Assembly: GCA_005801425.1 (NCBI GenBank)
Contig: SYDY01000078.1
Span: 1-14,781, forward strand
From: Bdellovibrionales bacterium
GTDB lineage: Bacteria > Myxococcota > XYA12-FULL-58-9 > SYDY01
Reading direction: 5' to 3'
Length of the DNA stretch: 14,781 nt
Both the position numbers and the translations under genes were made by a program. This document shows, in pieces, positions 1-7,310 of the stretch (position 1 is the first letter of the stretch; each line of letters opens with the position of its first letter). The notes below the pieces were generated by a model. The model saw only the letters and a list, made by a program, of their open reading frames with translations. It had not been told where the DNA came from and did not search any database.

Positions 1-807
1 CCTGGCTTTGGTGATCGTCGCAAAGCAATGCTCGAAGACATTGCTGCTCTTACCGGTGGTAAGATGATCAGCGAAGATCTTGGCATCAAGCTTGAAAACG
101 TGACCTTGGCTGATTTGGGCCGCGCCAAGCGCATGACTGTCAACAAGGACAACACGACCATCGTTGACGGTGCTGGTGATAAAAAAGATATCGAAGCGCG
201 CGTCGGTCAAATCCGTGCGCAAATCGAAGACACTACAAGCGATTACGACCGCGAGAAGCTGCAAGAACGTCTTGCCAAGCTCGTGGGCGGCGTTGCGGTA
301 GTTCGCGTCGGTGCAGCCACCGAAAGCGAAATGACAGAAAAGAAAGCACGCGTGGAAGATGCTTTGCATGCAACACGTGCAGCCATCGAAGAAGGCATTG
401 TGCCTGGCGGCGGTGTAGCCCTCGTACGTTGCATCGAAGCCATTGAGTCTTTGAAAATTGGTGGCGACCAACAGTTTGGTGTGAATATCATCCGTCGCGC
501 CATTGAAGAACCACTTCGTCAAATCGTATCAAACGCAGGCGTGGATGCTTCCATCGTTCTTGCGAAAGTACGTGATGGCAAAGGCTCATTCGGTTACAAT
601 GCACAAACCGAAGAGTACGGCGATTTGATTAAGTTCGGTGTTATCGATCCTACCAAGGTCGTTCGCACAGCGCTTATCAATGCAGCCTCGGTGGCTTCGT
701 TGTTGTTGACCACAGATGCCATGATTGCTGAACGTCCTAAGAAGGACGCTGGACAATCCATGGGTGCTGGCGCACACGGCGGCGGCATGGGCGGAATGGA
801 CTTTTAA
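1..807 (+). CDS. groEL: Chaperonin GroEL (Hsp60), C-terminal half, 5'-truncated by window edge
   Basis: This is the ATP-dependent cytosolic folding chaperone that works as a double heptameric ring with GroES. The reading frame is open from base 1 and begins with [15 protein letters not shown], the block near residue 280 of the roughly 545-residue protein, so about 268 residues are present: the end of the apical domain, the second intermediate segment and the C-terminal equatorial domain. The equatorial stretch [21 protein letters not shown] and the terminal Gly/Met-rich tail ending GGGMGGMDF are diagnostic. The first in-frame ATG inside the window (base 28) is an internal methionine, not a start. 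An intrinsic terminator follows 30 bases after the stop, so groEL is probably the last gene of its heat-shock transcript. Nothing looks damaged. Confidence 0.98.
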   Translation, partial: PGFGDRRKAMLEDIAALTGGKMISEDLGIKLENVTLADLGRAKRMTVNKDNTTIVDGAGDKKDIEARVGQIRAQIEDTTSDYDREKLQERLAKLVGGVAVVRVGAATESEMTEKKARVEDALHATRAAIEEGIVPGGGVALVRCIEAIESLKIGGDQQFGVNIIRRAIEEPLRQIVSNAGVDASIVLAKVRDGKGSFGYNAQTEEYGDLIKFGVIDPTKVVRTALINAASVASLLLTTDAMIAERPKKDAGQSMGAGAHGGGMGGMDF

Positions 808-836
808 TTAAGTCCTCTCATCTGACATGAACTTTT

Positions 837-879
837 AAAAACCCGAGATCGCTATCATGGTGATCTCGGGTTTTTTTTT
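837..879 (+). terminator. Intrinsic terminator after groEL
   Basis: A perfect stem CCCGAGATC (842-850) / GATCTCGGG (862-870) has an 11-base loop and is followed by nine T (871-879). The A run before the stem (837-841) can pair with the first Ts and would also give a T tract on the opposite strand. Confidence 0.93.
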
Positions 880-885
880 GAGGAA
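880..885 (+). promoter_or_regulatory. Ribosome binding site of the ferredoxin gene, abutting the groEL terminator
   Basis: GAGGAA lies five bases before the ATG at 891 and begins at the base after the last T of the groEL terminator. There is no room for a promoter between the two signals. Confidence 0.7.
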
Positions 886-890
886 ACCCG

Positions 891-1220
891 ATGGCACGTT
901 ACCGTCATGTGATCTTTGTGTGCACCAACGAACGTCCCGAAGGGAAAGAGTGCTGCAAAAAAAGTGGATCGCCTGTGTTGCTTGAGCGTTTAAAAGCAGC
1001 CATCAAGGCACGCAAATTATCGGGCGAGGTGCGGGCGACGGCATCGGGTTGTCTCGATATGTGCAAGACGGGGTGTGCGGCTGTCGTTTACAGCGAAGGC
1101 AAGCCCGGCCGTGAAACGTGGTACGGAAACCTTACGCCCGATGATGCAGAAAAAATTCTGGAATGCCATCTGCAAGGTGAACGTTTGGAAGATCACGTGC
1201 AGCATCGCTCTGAGGTCTGA
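891..1220 (+). CDS. Thioredoxin-like [2Fe-2S] ferredoxin
   Basis: The 109-residue protein opens MARYRHVIFVCTNERPEG, the start typical of the Shethna-type/thioredoxin-fold [2Fe-2S] ferredoxins related to the peripheral NuoE domain. Candidate cluster ligands are C11, C21 or C22, C54 and C58, in the spacing C-x9-CC followed by C-x3-C-x3-C (C54, C58, C62). C62 and C92 are extra cysteines. The length fits the family (about 100-110). It should be a soluble cytoplasmic one-electron carrier; the partner cannot be read from this context. Family members often carry a CG pair after the second ligand, whereas here it is CCKKSGS. The start has a GAGGAA site, and transcription probably comes from groEL read-through or a promoter lying upstream of the terminator. 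Confidence 0.88.
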   Translation: MARYRHVIFVCTNERPEGKECCKKSGSPVLLERLKAAIKARKLSGEVRATASGCLDMCKTGCAAVVYSEGKPGRETWYGNLTPDDAEKILECHLQGERLEDHVQHRSEV

Positions 1221-1249
1221 TGACATGACTTGGCGCTGTCCTAGATTTT

Positions 1250-1277
1250 TTGGTAGGTTTTTCAGGGCTCGTACAAC
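1250..1277 (+). promoter_or_regulatory. Possible promoter for the acp-rpiB-glyA group
   Basis: TTGGTA (1250-1255) and TACAAC (1272-1277) are separated by 16 bases in the 74-base gap before the acyl carrier protein gene. The match is only moderate and was found by eye. Confidence 0.25.
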
Positions 1278-1294
1278 ATGGGGGGGTTTGATTC

Positions 1295-1540
1295 ATGGTT
1301 GATCGTATTGCCATCGTTGAGAAAGTGAAGTCTATCGTATCGAGTCGTTTTGGTGTACCGATGCATGAAATCGACACAAGCAAATTGCTGGTGGAGGATT
1401 TTGGAGCCGATTCGAGAGATATTGTTGAACTTGTATTGCAACTTGAAGATGCATTTCATTTTGAAACGCCTGACGACGATGCAGAACGTCTTCGTACCGT
1501 AGGCGATATTGTTGACACGATTGTAAAATATCATGACTAA
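1295..1540 (+). CDS. Acyl carrier protein (variant phosphopantetheine site)
   Basis: The 81-residue acidic protein has the size and four-helix pattern of an acyl carrier protein. The phosphopantetheine attachment motif is GADSRDIVELV with the serine at residue 40. The residue after the serine is Arg; the canonical fatty-acid ACP has Leu (DSL), although the following hydrophobic/acidic pattern is kept. It probably carries acyl chains on 4'-phosphopantetheine, either for fatty acid synthesis or for a specialised acyl pathway. It overlaps the rpiB start by eight bases, implying coupled translation. A run of seven G (1280-1286) is the only weak ribosome site before the ATG. No ketosynthase (fabF) follows, unlike the usual acpP neighbourhood, so this may be an accessory ACP. 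Confidence 0.88.
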   Translation: MVDRIAIVEKVKSIVSSRFGVPMHEIDTSKLLVEDFGADSRDIVELVLQLEDAFHFETPDDDAERLRTVGDIVDTIVKYHD

Positions 1541-1979
1541 ACTTGTTTTTGCTTCCGATCACGCAGGACATACGTTGCGCAAACATTTGATGGCATGCGC
1601 CGAGGCGTGGGGCCATACCGTGCTTGATTTGGGTCCTGCCGATGGCGAACGTGGTGATTATCCATTGTATGCTGCCCGCCTTGCACAAGCGATGAAGCAG
1701 GATGATACATTGCGCGGCATTCTTATTTGTGGCAGTGGCATCGGTGCTTGCATGGCTGCCAATCGTTTTTCATGGATCCGTGCCGCACTTTGTGAACATG
1801 AAACGGCCGCGCGTCTTTGCCGCCAGCACAACGATGCCAATGTGCTTTGTATGGGCGAGCGATTGATTGGCACAGCCGTTGCCGAAGCGGTCTTGCACAT
1901 CTTTCTGACGACCGAATTCGAGGGTGGGAGACATCAGCAACGGGTAGAACAGTTGCGAACATTAGGAGAATCTCCGTGA
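1533..1979 (+). CDS. rpiB: Ribose-5-phosphate isomerase B
   Basis: This enzyme interconverts ribose 5-phosphate and ribulose 5-phosphate in the non-oxidative pentose phosphate pathway. The 148-residue length matches RpiB/LacAB proteins. The start [12 protein letters not shown] carries the substrate-binding DH pair (residues 9-10). The catalytic cysteine is C66 in [14 protein letters not shown], and the phosphate-binding [12 protein letters not shown] block follows at 99-110 (H99, R110). The ATG overlaps the end of the acyl carrier protein gene, with no ribosome site of its own, so translation is likely coupled. The stop TGA overlaps the GTG start of glyA. The rpiB-glyA order is common in delta-proteobacteria and supplies ribose phosphate and one-carbon units for nucleotide synthesis. 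Confidence 0.95.
   Translation: MTKLVFASDHAGHTLRKHLMACAEAWGHTVLDLGPADGERGDYPLYAARLAQAMKQDDTLRGILICGSGIGACMAANRFSWIRAALCEHETAARLCRQHNDANVLCMGERLIGTAVAEAVLHIFLTTEFEGGRHQQRVEQLRTLGESP
1964..1968 (+). promoter_or_regulatory. Ribosome binding site fixing the GTG start of glyA
   Basis: AGGAG sits seven bases before the GTG at 1976. It decides between this start and the much longer upstream open frame that runs through rpiB. Confidence 0.75.
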
Positions 1980-3262
1980 ACAATCCATTGGCCCATGTTG
2001 CACAAGAAGATCCCGAGGTGTTTGCCGCCATTGTTGGCGAGATGCATCGTCAAGAAGATGGCCTTGAACTCATCGCTAGCGAAAACTTTGTGAGCCGTGC
2101 GGTACTTGAAGCAGTAGGCAGTGTGCTGACCAACAAATACGCGGAAGGCCCTTCAGGGCGCCGATATTATGGTGGTTGTGAGTACGTCGATATTGTCGAA
2201 GATCTTGCATGCAAGCGTGCGTGTGCATTGTACGGTGCGGGTTATGCAGGGATGCAGCCCCATTCGGGCAGCCAAGCCAATATGGCGGTTTACATGGCTG
2301 CACTTGAACCTGGCGACACTATCCTCGCCATGGATTTGGATGCAGGCGGCCATCTTACCCACGGATCGCCCGTCAATTTTTCAGGACGTTTGTACAAAGT
2401 GATCCCATACGGTGTGAACCGCGATGACGAACGCATCAATTATGAGGAAGTCGAGCGGCTTGCCAAAGAACATCGCCCAAAAATGATCGTGGCAGGCGCA
2501 AGCGCCTATGCACGTGAAATCGATTTTGCACGTTTTGGTGAAATCGCAAAATCCATCGATGCGAAACTGATGGTGGATATGGCCCACATCGCCGGTTTGG
2601 TCGCTACAGGCGAACACAACAGTCCAGTGCCCCATGCGGACTTTGTGACCAGCACCACCCACAAAACATTGCGTGGTCCTCGTGGTGGCATGATTTTGTC
2701 GTCGCAAGAACATGCCAAGGCGCTGGATTCTGGCGTGTGTCCGCGTATTCAAGGCGGTCCTTTGATGCATGTGATCGCAGGCAAAGCCATTGCGCTGAAA
2801 GAAGCGGGAACACCCGAATTTAAATTGTATCAACGACAATTGTGCGCCAATGCCAAAGCATTGGGTATTGCGCTTGCTGCCGCAGGATTTCGTTTGGTCT
2901 CCGGTGGAACCGACAACCATTTGGTGCTTCTGGATCTGCGTCCTCGTGGCATGACAGGCAAAGTGGCCGAAAAAGCGTTGGATCATGCAGGGATAACGGT
3001 GAACAAAAATAAAATCCCGTTTGATCCCGAAAAGCCCATGGTCACCAGCGGCATTCGTATTGGCACTGCAGCAGTTACTACCCGTGGCATGCGTGAAACT
3101 GAAATGTCGATCATCGCAGGGTTTATCGACAAGGCATTGAGCAAACCGGAAGATCTCACACATCTTGCTTCTGTCAAAGAAGAAGTCAAACGCTTTACCG
3201 AGCGTTTTCCGTTGTATCGTGACTTGATCGGCGATGTGACGGGTTTAGATCATTTGTTTTGA
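1976..3262 (+). CDS. glyA: Serine hydroxymethyltransferase
   Basis: This PLP enzyme converts serine and tetrahydrofolate to glycine and 5,10-methylene-tetrahydrofolate in the cytoplasm. With the GTG start the product is 428 residues, the normal bacterial length. Visible signatures are [10 protein letters not shown] (31-40), [20 protein letters not shown] (53-72), HSGSQAN (96-102), GGHLTHG (124-130), DMAHIAGL with D201 and H204, and the PLP-lysine motif [12 protein letters not shown] with K230. The GTG is chosen because it lies seven bases after AGGAG and gives a family-typical N-terminus; the frame stays open upstream to 1817 only as an overlap of rpiB. Start and rpiB stop share GTGA. A short intrinsic terminator follows, so this is the end of the transcript. 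Confidence 0.97.
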   Translation: MNNPLAHVAQEDPEVFAAIVGEMHRQEDGLELIASENFVSRAVLEAVGSVLTNKYAEGPSGRRYYGGCEYVDIVEDLACKRACALYGAGYAGMQPHSGSQANMAVYMAALEPGDTILAMDLDAGGHLTHGSPVNFSGRLYKVIPYGVNRDDERINYEEVERLAKEHRPKMIVAGASAYAREIDFARFGEIAKSIDAKLMVDMAHIAGLVATGEHNSPVPHADFVTSTTHKTLRGPRGGMILSSQEHAKALDSGVCPRIQGGPLMHVIAGKAIALKEAGTPEFKLYQRQLCANAKALGIALAAAGFRLVSGGTDNHLVLLDLRPRGMTGKVAEKALDHAGITVNKNKIPFDPEKPMVTSGIRIGTAAVTTRGMRETEMSIIAGFIDKALSKPEDLTHLASVKEEVKRFTERFPLYRDLIGDVTGLDHLF

Positions 3263-3284
3263 GGTGATTGTCTCGCCTTTTTTT
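3262..3284 (+). terminator. Probable intrinsic terminator after glyA
   Basis: The stem AGGTGA (3262-3267) / TCGCCT (3273-3278), with one G-T pair and a five-base loop, is followed by a run of T to 3284. It starts on the last base of the glyA stop codon. Confidence 0.6.
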
Positions 3285-3357
3285 ATTATCAGACTCAGCA
3301 CATAAATGGAATCTTATTTGCTGTCATAGTACCTTTTAGAAGTTCCAAATGACTTTT

Positions 3358-3364
3358 GGGAGGA
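3358..3364 (+). promoter_or_regulatory. Ribosome binding site of the beta-helix lipoprotein gene
   Basis: GGGAGGA lies four bases before the ATG at 3369, a strong purine-rich site supporting this start. Confidence 0.6.
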
Positions 3365-3368
3365 TTCT

Positions 3369-5591
3369 ATGCCGTTTAACAAGACGCTGCTTTTGTGTTC
3401 TGTCATTCTTTGCAGTGCTTGCGGTGGTGGGAGTTCATCCAGTTCGGGTTCTGGGCGTTCAGTCGATGATACCGACGGCGATGGATTGTACGATTCTGTT
3501 GAAGTGGCTTTGAGCACCAATCCAAACAGCAAAGACTCTGACAACGACGGGGTCGATGACAATGTTGAATTGGCCTACGGATTGGATCCCAACGATCCGG
3601 ATTCAGCCAATCCTCATGACCTTTTTGCGACGGATTTTTTATACATCACGCAAGAGGGCATTATTTTTAGCTTCGCCGTTTGGGGGGGAGTTGATGATGA
3701 TGCCGATCATTTAATGGCGCAACTCGAAACAATTTTCGGAACGGACGACACAAACGAGGATACCGACAATGACGGTGCCATCGATGGGTTTGAAGTTTTG
3801 ATGGGCACAGATCCAATGCTTGGCACAAGCACGCCTTCGGAACTCGCGGGACAAGAAAACTATCATGGCGGTTATTATGTGGCGACAGGTTCAGATACTG
3901 GAACATGCACGGACAGCATCAAGAATGGCAATGAAACCGGCGTAGATTGTGGAAATCGTTGCGCTGCATGCGGTAATAATAACGATGGCACATGCAATGA
4001 CCAAACCCAAAACGGCAATGAAACCGGTGTGGACTGCGGTGGTCGATGTGATGCATGCAATGCTGGCTTAATGCTATTTGTGGATGATGCGAACGATATG
4101 GGACTGAATTGCCTGACTTGGGCTACAGCATGTAAATCTCTGGCAGCAGCGCTCCCTAAAGCAGATGATTTTCACCAGCAAAGCGGTAATGCCGATAAAA
4201 TTGTTCGAATTCTCATGCGTGCTAATCAGACTTATAAGCCTGTGGGTACATTCAATGTGAAATCCAAAACATATTTATATGGCGGTTGCGTTGGCACGGA
4301 AGCCAGTGGTGATGATTGCTCACGAACAGAGCGAACAATTTTAAGTGGAGATCTTAGTGGCGATGATGATGATTGGACCCCAGGTGCGGATTTAATTGAT
4401 AACAGCCTGCCGATTACCCCGTCGTTATTTGATGACAACGCACAAAATATCGTGACCGTGGCGGGGCGTGACGTTTACATGCAAGGTCTTAAAATTACGC
4501 GGGGCCGTGGTGATGGCAATGGAAAAGCAGCAGCGATTAACGTCAATATCCTGGGAAATGTAACGACAGAAGGCCCGGTGGTTTTAGCAAGCAGTGAAAT
4601 TCGGGAGAACTACACAGGCTATGGCGGTGCTGTTGATGTGACATCGGATATTGTTCATGATGAAGATTTGGTGTTTTACGATGTGCAATTTCGTTACAAT
4701 GTGACCAACAGTCAAGGCTCGGTGATGCGTGGTCCTTCTACACTTAAGCTCCATAATTATTTTTTAAATTGTAAATTCGAATTTAATGAAGCGCGTTTGG
4801 GTGGCGGGGCGCTAAGTACATCATCTGATACAACGATTATTAACAGCGTTTTTTATAGGAATTTCGCATGGTCCTATGCCGCTCGCAATGTAACAGGCAA
4901 TGATCGTACGGGCATTGGTGGCGCCATTTACATGGAGAAAAATGGAAGAGTGACGCTTGTTAATAGTGTGCTTGTTCAAAACTCGGCAGGAAAAATGGGT
5001 GGCGCCATTGGTATTTTTTCGGGACCCCGTCCTGATCCAATTGGTAACTATGTGCTTGGAACCAATGGTCTAACCATTTACAATACCGCCATTTTGAACA
5101 ACGGCGGACATTATCAGGGATGTTACAAGCCGACAGATCGAACGAGCAATTGCGTGAGTGATGTTACGTTGCCATTGAGCGCTGAAACAAAAGATGTTGG
5201 ATATTTTTATAATGCCACAGATTGGGTTAGTTCAAGCAACGTTTATCACGCTGATATTTTTGACATCCAACACAGCTGTATTCGAAACCTCAAGGCCGGT
5301 TCATTTAACGATCGCATTTCGTTTGCTTCCGGATCTTGGGATGATCACGTTTCAAACACGGGCGAGACCTGCGATATTACGAATACGGGCGGCTATGATG
5401 GCCTTGCAAATGCTACGCAAACGACTGGGGAATACGCTTACAATGGAGGTTCGAGTGACCTTGTCCCCAATGATGTATGGCAACTTACGGGAAATGACGC
5501 AAACGCGAAAATTTCCAAAGATTTAAATGGCCATACACGCATTCGAGGATCTGCAGTTGATATCGGACCTTTTGAAGTGCAACAGGATTGA
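3369..5591 (+). CDS. Secreted lipoprotein with thrombospondin-type-3 repeats, two Cys-rich repeats and a right-handed beta-helix
   Basis: The 740-residue protein starts with a signal peptide ending LCSAC; C18 is the likely lipidated cysteine, though -3 is Cys rather than the usual Leu. A Gly/Ser linker follows. Calcium-binding TSP3-like stretches occupy about 33-82 and 127-149 (DTDGDG, DSDNDGVDD, DTDNDG). Two tandem 29-residue units follow at about 178-232, each with NGNETGVDCG and a CxxC-type end. From about residue 235 the sequence is Gly/Asn/Thr rich, with recurring GGA(I/V/L) and N(S/T)V(F/L) blocks typical of parallel beta-helices that use an Omp/choice-of-anchor end. The last residues, VDIGPFE, resemble the conserved tail of that domain. 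It is probably a surface or outer-membrane protein. Its ligand is unknown; polysaccharide binding or lyase activity is possible, but no catalytic residues can be assigned. Confidence 0.85.
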   Translation: MPFNKTLLLCSVILCSACGGGSSSSSGSGRSVDDTDGDGLYDSVEVALSTNPNSKDSDNDGVDDNVELAYGLDPNDPDSANPHDLFATDFLYITQEGIIFSFAVWGGVDDDADHLMAQLETIFGTDDTNEDTDNDGAIDGFEVLMGTDPMLGTSTPSELAGQENYHGGYYVATGSDTGTCTDSIKNGNETGVDCGNRCAACGNNNDGTCNDQTQNGNETGVDCGGRCDACNAGLMLFVDDANDMGLNCLTWATACKSLAAALPKADDFHQQSGNADKIVRILMRANQTYKPVGTFNVKSKTYLYGGCVGTEASGDDCSRTERTILSGDLSGDDDDWTPGADLIDNSLPITPSLFDDNAQNIVTVAGRDVYMQGLKITRGRGDGNGKAAAINVNILGNVTTEGPVVLASSEIRENYTGYGGAVDVTSDIVHDEDLVFYDVQFRYNVTNSQGSVMRGPSTLKLHNYFLNCKFEFNEARLGGGALSTSSDTTIINSVFYRNFAWSYAARNVTGNDRTGIGGAIYMEKNGRVTLVNSVLVQNSAGKMGGAIGIFSGPRPDPIGNYVLGTNGLTIYNTAILNNGGHYQGCYKPTDRTSNCVSDVTLPLSAETKDVGYFYNATDWVSSSNVYHADIFDIQHSCIRNLKAGSFNDRISFASGSWDDHVSNTGETCDITNTGGYDGLANATQTTGEYAYNGGSSDLVPNDVWQLTGNDANAKISKDLNGHTRIRGSAVDIGPFEVQQD
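3906..4067 (+). repeat. Two tandem 87-bp units encoding Cys-rich repeats
   Basis: GGCAATGAAACCGG recurs at 3927 and 4014, exactly 87 bases (29 codons) apart. The units encode CTDSIKNGNETGVDCG... and CNDQTQNGNETGVDCG.... The DNA has diverged at many third positions, so the duplication is not recent. Confidence 0.75.
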
Positions 5592-5769
5592 GTTAAATTG
5601 CAGGTATCATATCAGGACATGTCCTCATTTTCTTTTTCGTTCGATAGAGCTGATACATAATCTGTTTGACTTGAATCGTTAGCCTGGTTTGCTTCGCCCT
5701 GTGGGCTCGCAATGACGAATTTTTTCAAAGTGGGTAACTTTGTTGATATGGGCCCTATGATGCAGCATC
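5592..5769. other. Convergent intergenic region with small palindromes
   Basis: These 178 bases separate the stop of the beta-helix lipoprotein from the stop of truA on the other strand. They contain AGGACATGTCCT (5614-5625) followed by a pyrimidine-rich stretch, a dispersed-repeat-like hairpin (5681-5718), a T-rich run at 5719-5725, and CAAAGT/ACTTTG (5726-5742). None is a textbook terminator. I see no gene here. Confidence 0.6.
5681..5718 (-). repeat. Dispersed palindromic repeat (CGTCATTGCGAGC... type)
   Basis: Read on the minus strand the element starts TCGTCATTGCGAG and ends GCGAAGCAAACCAGGCT. This matches by memory the widespread intergenic repeat CGTCATTGCGAGC..GAAGCAAtCC known from many bacterial genomes. 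It folds through GCCC (5696-5699)/GGGC (5703-5706) and TTGC (5689-5692)/GCAA (5709-5712). It lies between convergent genes, the usual place for such elements. Confidence 0.6.
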
Positions 5770-6522
5770 CTAGGGATATTCTACCTCAAGCAACGTAAGC
5801 CCTTGCGGCGGCGCAGTCATACCACCCAATGTACGATCGCGTGATTGCAAAACTTCATCCACACTTTGAACACTGCGTTTGCCTTGTCCTACTTCAATCA
5901 GTGTTCCTGCGAGAATACGGCACATGTGCCGACAAAATGCATTGCCATGAAATACGATATCAACCATGCGCCCGATGGGGGCACGCGCTTCTTGTGTGAT
6001 GGCGATCGAATAGATGTGGCGAATTGCATGAGGCGCATCACAATGCACGGTTCTAAATGCTTCAAAATCATGTTCGCCGATTAAAAATTGTGCGGCTTCT
6101 TTCATCGAAGAAATGTCGAGTTCTTTTCTAATATGCCAACTGGTGTTTGCAACAAGCGGTGGATAATGGGGGCCGTTGTACACGCGGTAGCGATAGCGTT
6201 TGGCGATTGAATCGTAGCGTGCGTTAAAATTTTCGCGGACAACGCTTTGGTGCACACGGATATGATTGGGCAAGTAGGCATTGAGTGCGCCGGCCCATCG
6301 TTTGGGTGGTATGTTGTATTGGGTAGAAAAGCTCGCAACTTGGCCTTGGGCGTGTACACCTGCGTCAGTGCGGCCTGCAACACTGACCTCTACGTGTTCG
6401 CGTGAAATCGCATAGATGGCATCAAGAACGGCCTGCTCAATCGAAGGTTGATTCGGCTGCTTTTGCCAACCGCAAAGGCCGGTGCCGTCGTATTCGAGGG
6501 TAAGAACAATTGTGGTCATCAT
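5770..6522 (-). CDS. truA: tRNA pseudouridine(38-40) synthase TruA
   Basis: This enzyme isomerises uridines 38, 39 and 40 in the tRNA anticodon arm. The 250-residue length fits TruA. The N-terminal strand IVLTLEYDGTGLCGWQKQP, the catalytic motif GRTDAGVHA (aspartate D53 counted from the first Met), SIAKRYRYRVYNG, and the late FLIGEHDFEAF and FCRHMCRILAGTLIEVGQG blocks are all typical. Two adjacent ATG codons (6522, 6519) could start it; neither has a clear Shine-Dalgarno. It begins 11 bases after the stop of the beta-barrel gene, so it is probably the last gene of the minus-strand exported-protein operon and relies on upstream transcription. Function is secure; the exact start is not. Confidence 0.96.
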   Translation of the reverse strand: MMTTIVLTLEYDGTGLCGWQKQPNQPSIEQAVLDAIYAISREHVEVSVAGRTDAGVHAQGQVASFSTQYNIPPKRWAGALNAYLPNHIRVHQSVVRENFNARYDSIAKRYRYRVYNGPHYPPLVANTSWHIRKELDISSMKEAAQFLIGEHDFEAFRTVHCDAPHAIRHIYSIAITQEARAPIGRMVDIVFHGNAFCRHMCRILAGTLIEVGQGKRSVQSVDEVLQSRDRTLGGMTAPPQGLTLLEVEYP

Positions 6523-6533
6523 ATTATATTAAA

Positions 6534-7310
6534 TCAATAAAATTCAAAGGTAAGGCCCATGGTGTATTGCGGTGCAGAACTGAACTCGGGCTTGCTGTTG
6601 CTCTGTCCAAAATCGTCGGCAAAATTCCATTGGGCTTCAAAAAATAAATAGGTGTCGTTGAGTCGTGAGGCCTGTTGGGCTTGTGCGGCGGTGTTGGGTT
6701 CGATGAAATCGAGATTGAGTGCGAGGCCAGCGGTTGCGTGCCAGCCCCATGTGCCGCCTTTTGCGCGCTTGCCACCTGAGTAGCTGGTGGATCCATTGGC
6801 GGTGTTCCACCAAAACCAATAATCAATGCCTGCTTTGCCATAGGGAACAAGCGGAATGGACCATTTTTCTTTGATAAATGTTGCGCGATACACCACACCC
6901 ATCGACAACGGCAATGCGGAGAAGTTTTGTGTTCCGTTACCATCTTTGTTGGTCGCGGTTGCATTGTCGAAATTGCACGTGGTGTTGAGACTGCAAGCAC
7001 GGGTAGAACCGCTCGCTTTCCAATAGCCAATGCGTCCGTAGATGCCCGTGAGCCCGAAACGATCGAACAAATACCAATCAGTTTCAACCCCATACATAAG
7101 AGGATGTCCGTTGATGATGCTGCTTTTTTCTGGAAAATTGAGGTTGTACCAATCTTTAACCGCGTCGTTGCTTGAAATCGATGGTTTGTAGGGACCCAGT
7201 CGAATTTCAAGGGCATAGTTGGTTGATTGGGCACTGGGCGACATGAATGCAGAGGCAAATGCAGAGGGTGCCCACAGGAGAAGAAATCCGATACTCACAA
7301 TGCGTTTCAC
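6534..7310 (-). CDS. Outer-membrane beta-barrel protein (MXAN_2562-like)
   Basis: With the GTG start at 7310 the product is 258 residues. It has a signal peptide (MKRIVSIGFLLLWAPSAFAS), then YALEIRLGPYKPSI, which resembles the N-terminus of the myxobacterial MXAN_2562 family of outer-membrane beta-barrels, from memory. The rest alternates aromatic/hydrophobic and polar residues in short strands separated by loops such as the Cys-containing CSLNTTC loop, and ends YTMGLTFEFY. A terminal aromatic residue of this kind is recognised by the BAM complex. The GTG is preferred because AGGAG lies six bases upstream; the frame is open further, to 7439, but that extension is antisense-like, Cys-rich and overlaps the neighbour. 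The GTG overlaps the TGA of the upstream anchored-protein gene (GTGA), so the two proteins are probably made in a fixed ratio. The ligand or pore function is unknown. Confidence 0.83.
   Translation of the reverse strand: MKRIVSIGFLLLWAPSAFASAFMSPSAQSTNYALEIRLGPYKPSISSNDAVKDWYNLNFPEKSSIINGHPLMYGVETDWYLFDRFGLTGIYGRIGYWKASGSTRACSLNTTCNFDNATATNKDGNGTQNFSALPLSMGVVYRATFIKEKWSIPLVPYGKAGIDYWFWWNTANGSTSYSGGKRAKGGTWGWHATAGLALNLDFIEPNTAAQAQQASRLNDTYLFFEAQWNFADDFGQSNSKPEFSSAPQYTMGLTFEFY

Noticed and set aside
2381-3163. 260-codon open frame antisense to glyA
   Set aside because: It is a shadow of a clearly conserved gene, is rich in His/Cys/Phe, and has no family likeness or ribosome site.
5614-5625. 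Palindrome AGGACATGTCCT after the beta-helix gene as a terminator
   Set aside because: Only a 4-bp stem remains once a loop is allowed, and the following run is interrupted by C, so it is too weak to annotate.
5753-5775. Hairpin CCCTA-GATG..CATC-TAGGG overlapping the truA stop
   Set aside because: There is a mismatch in the stem and no T tract on either strand, so it is not supported as a terminator. It is listed only as a possible structure.
6523-6528. Perfect TATAAT on the minus strand touching the truA ATG
   Set aside because: As a -10 box it would start transcription inside truA after both Met codons, so it cannot serve the conserved N-terminus. It is probably chance in an A/T-rich gap.
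6524-7258. 244-codon frame on the same strand as the beta-barrel, shifted by one
   Set aside because: Its composition is dominated by Pro/Thr/Ser/Ala with no pattern; the other frame has the signal peptide, strands and aromatic end.
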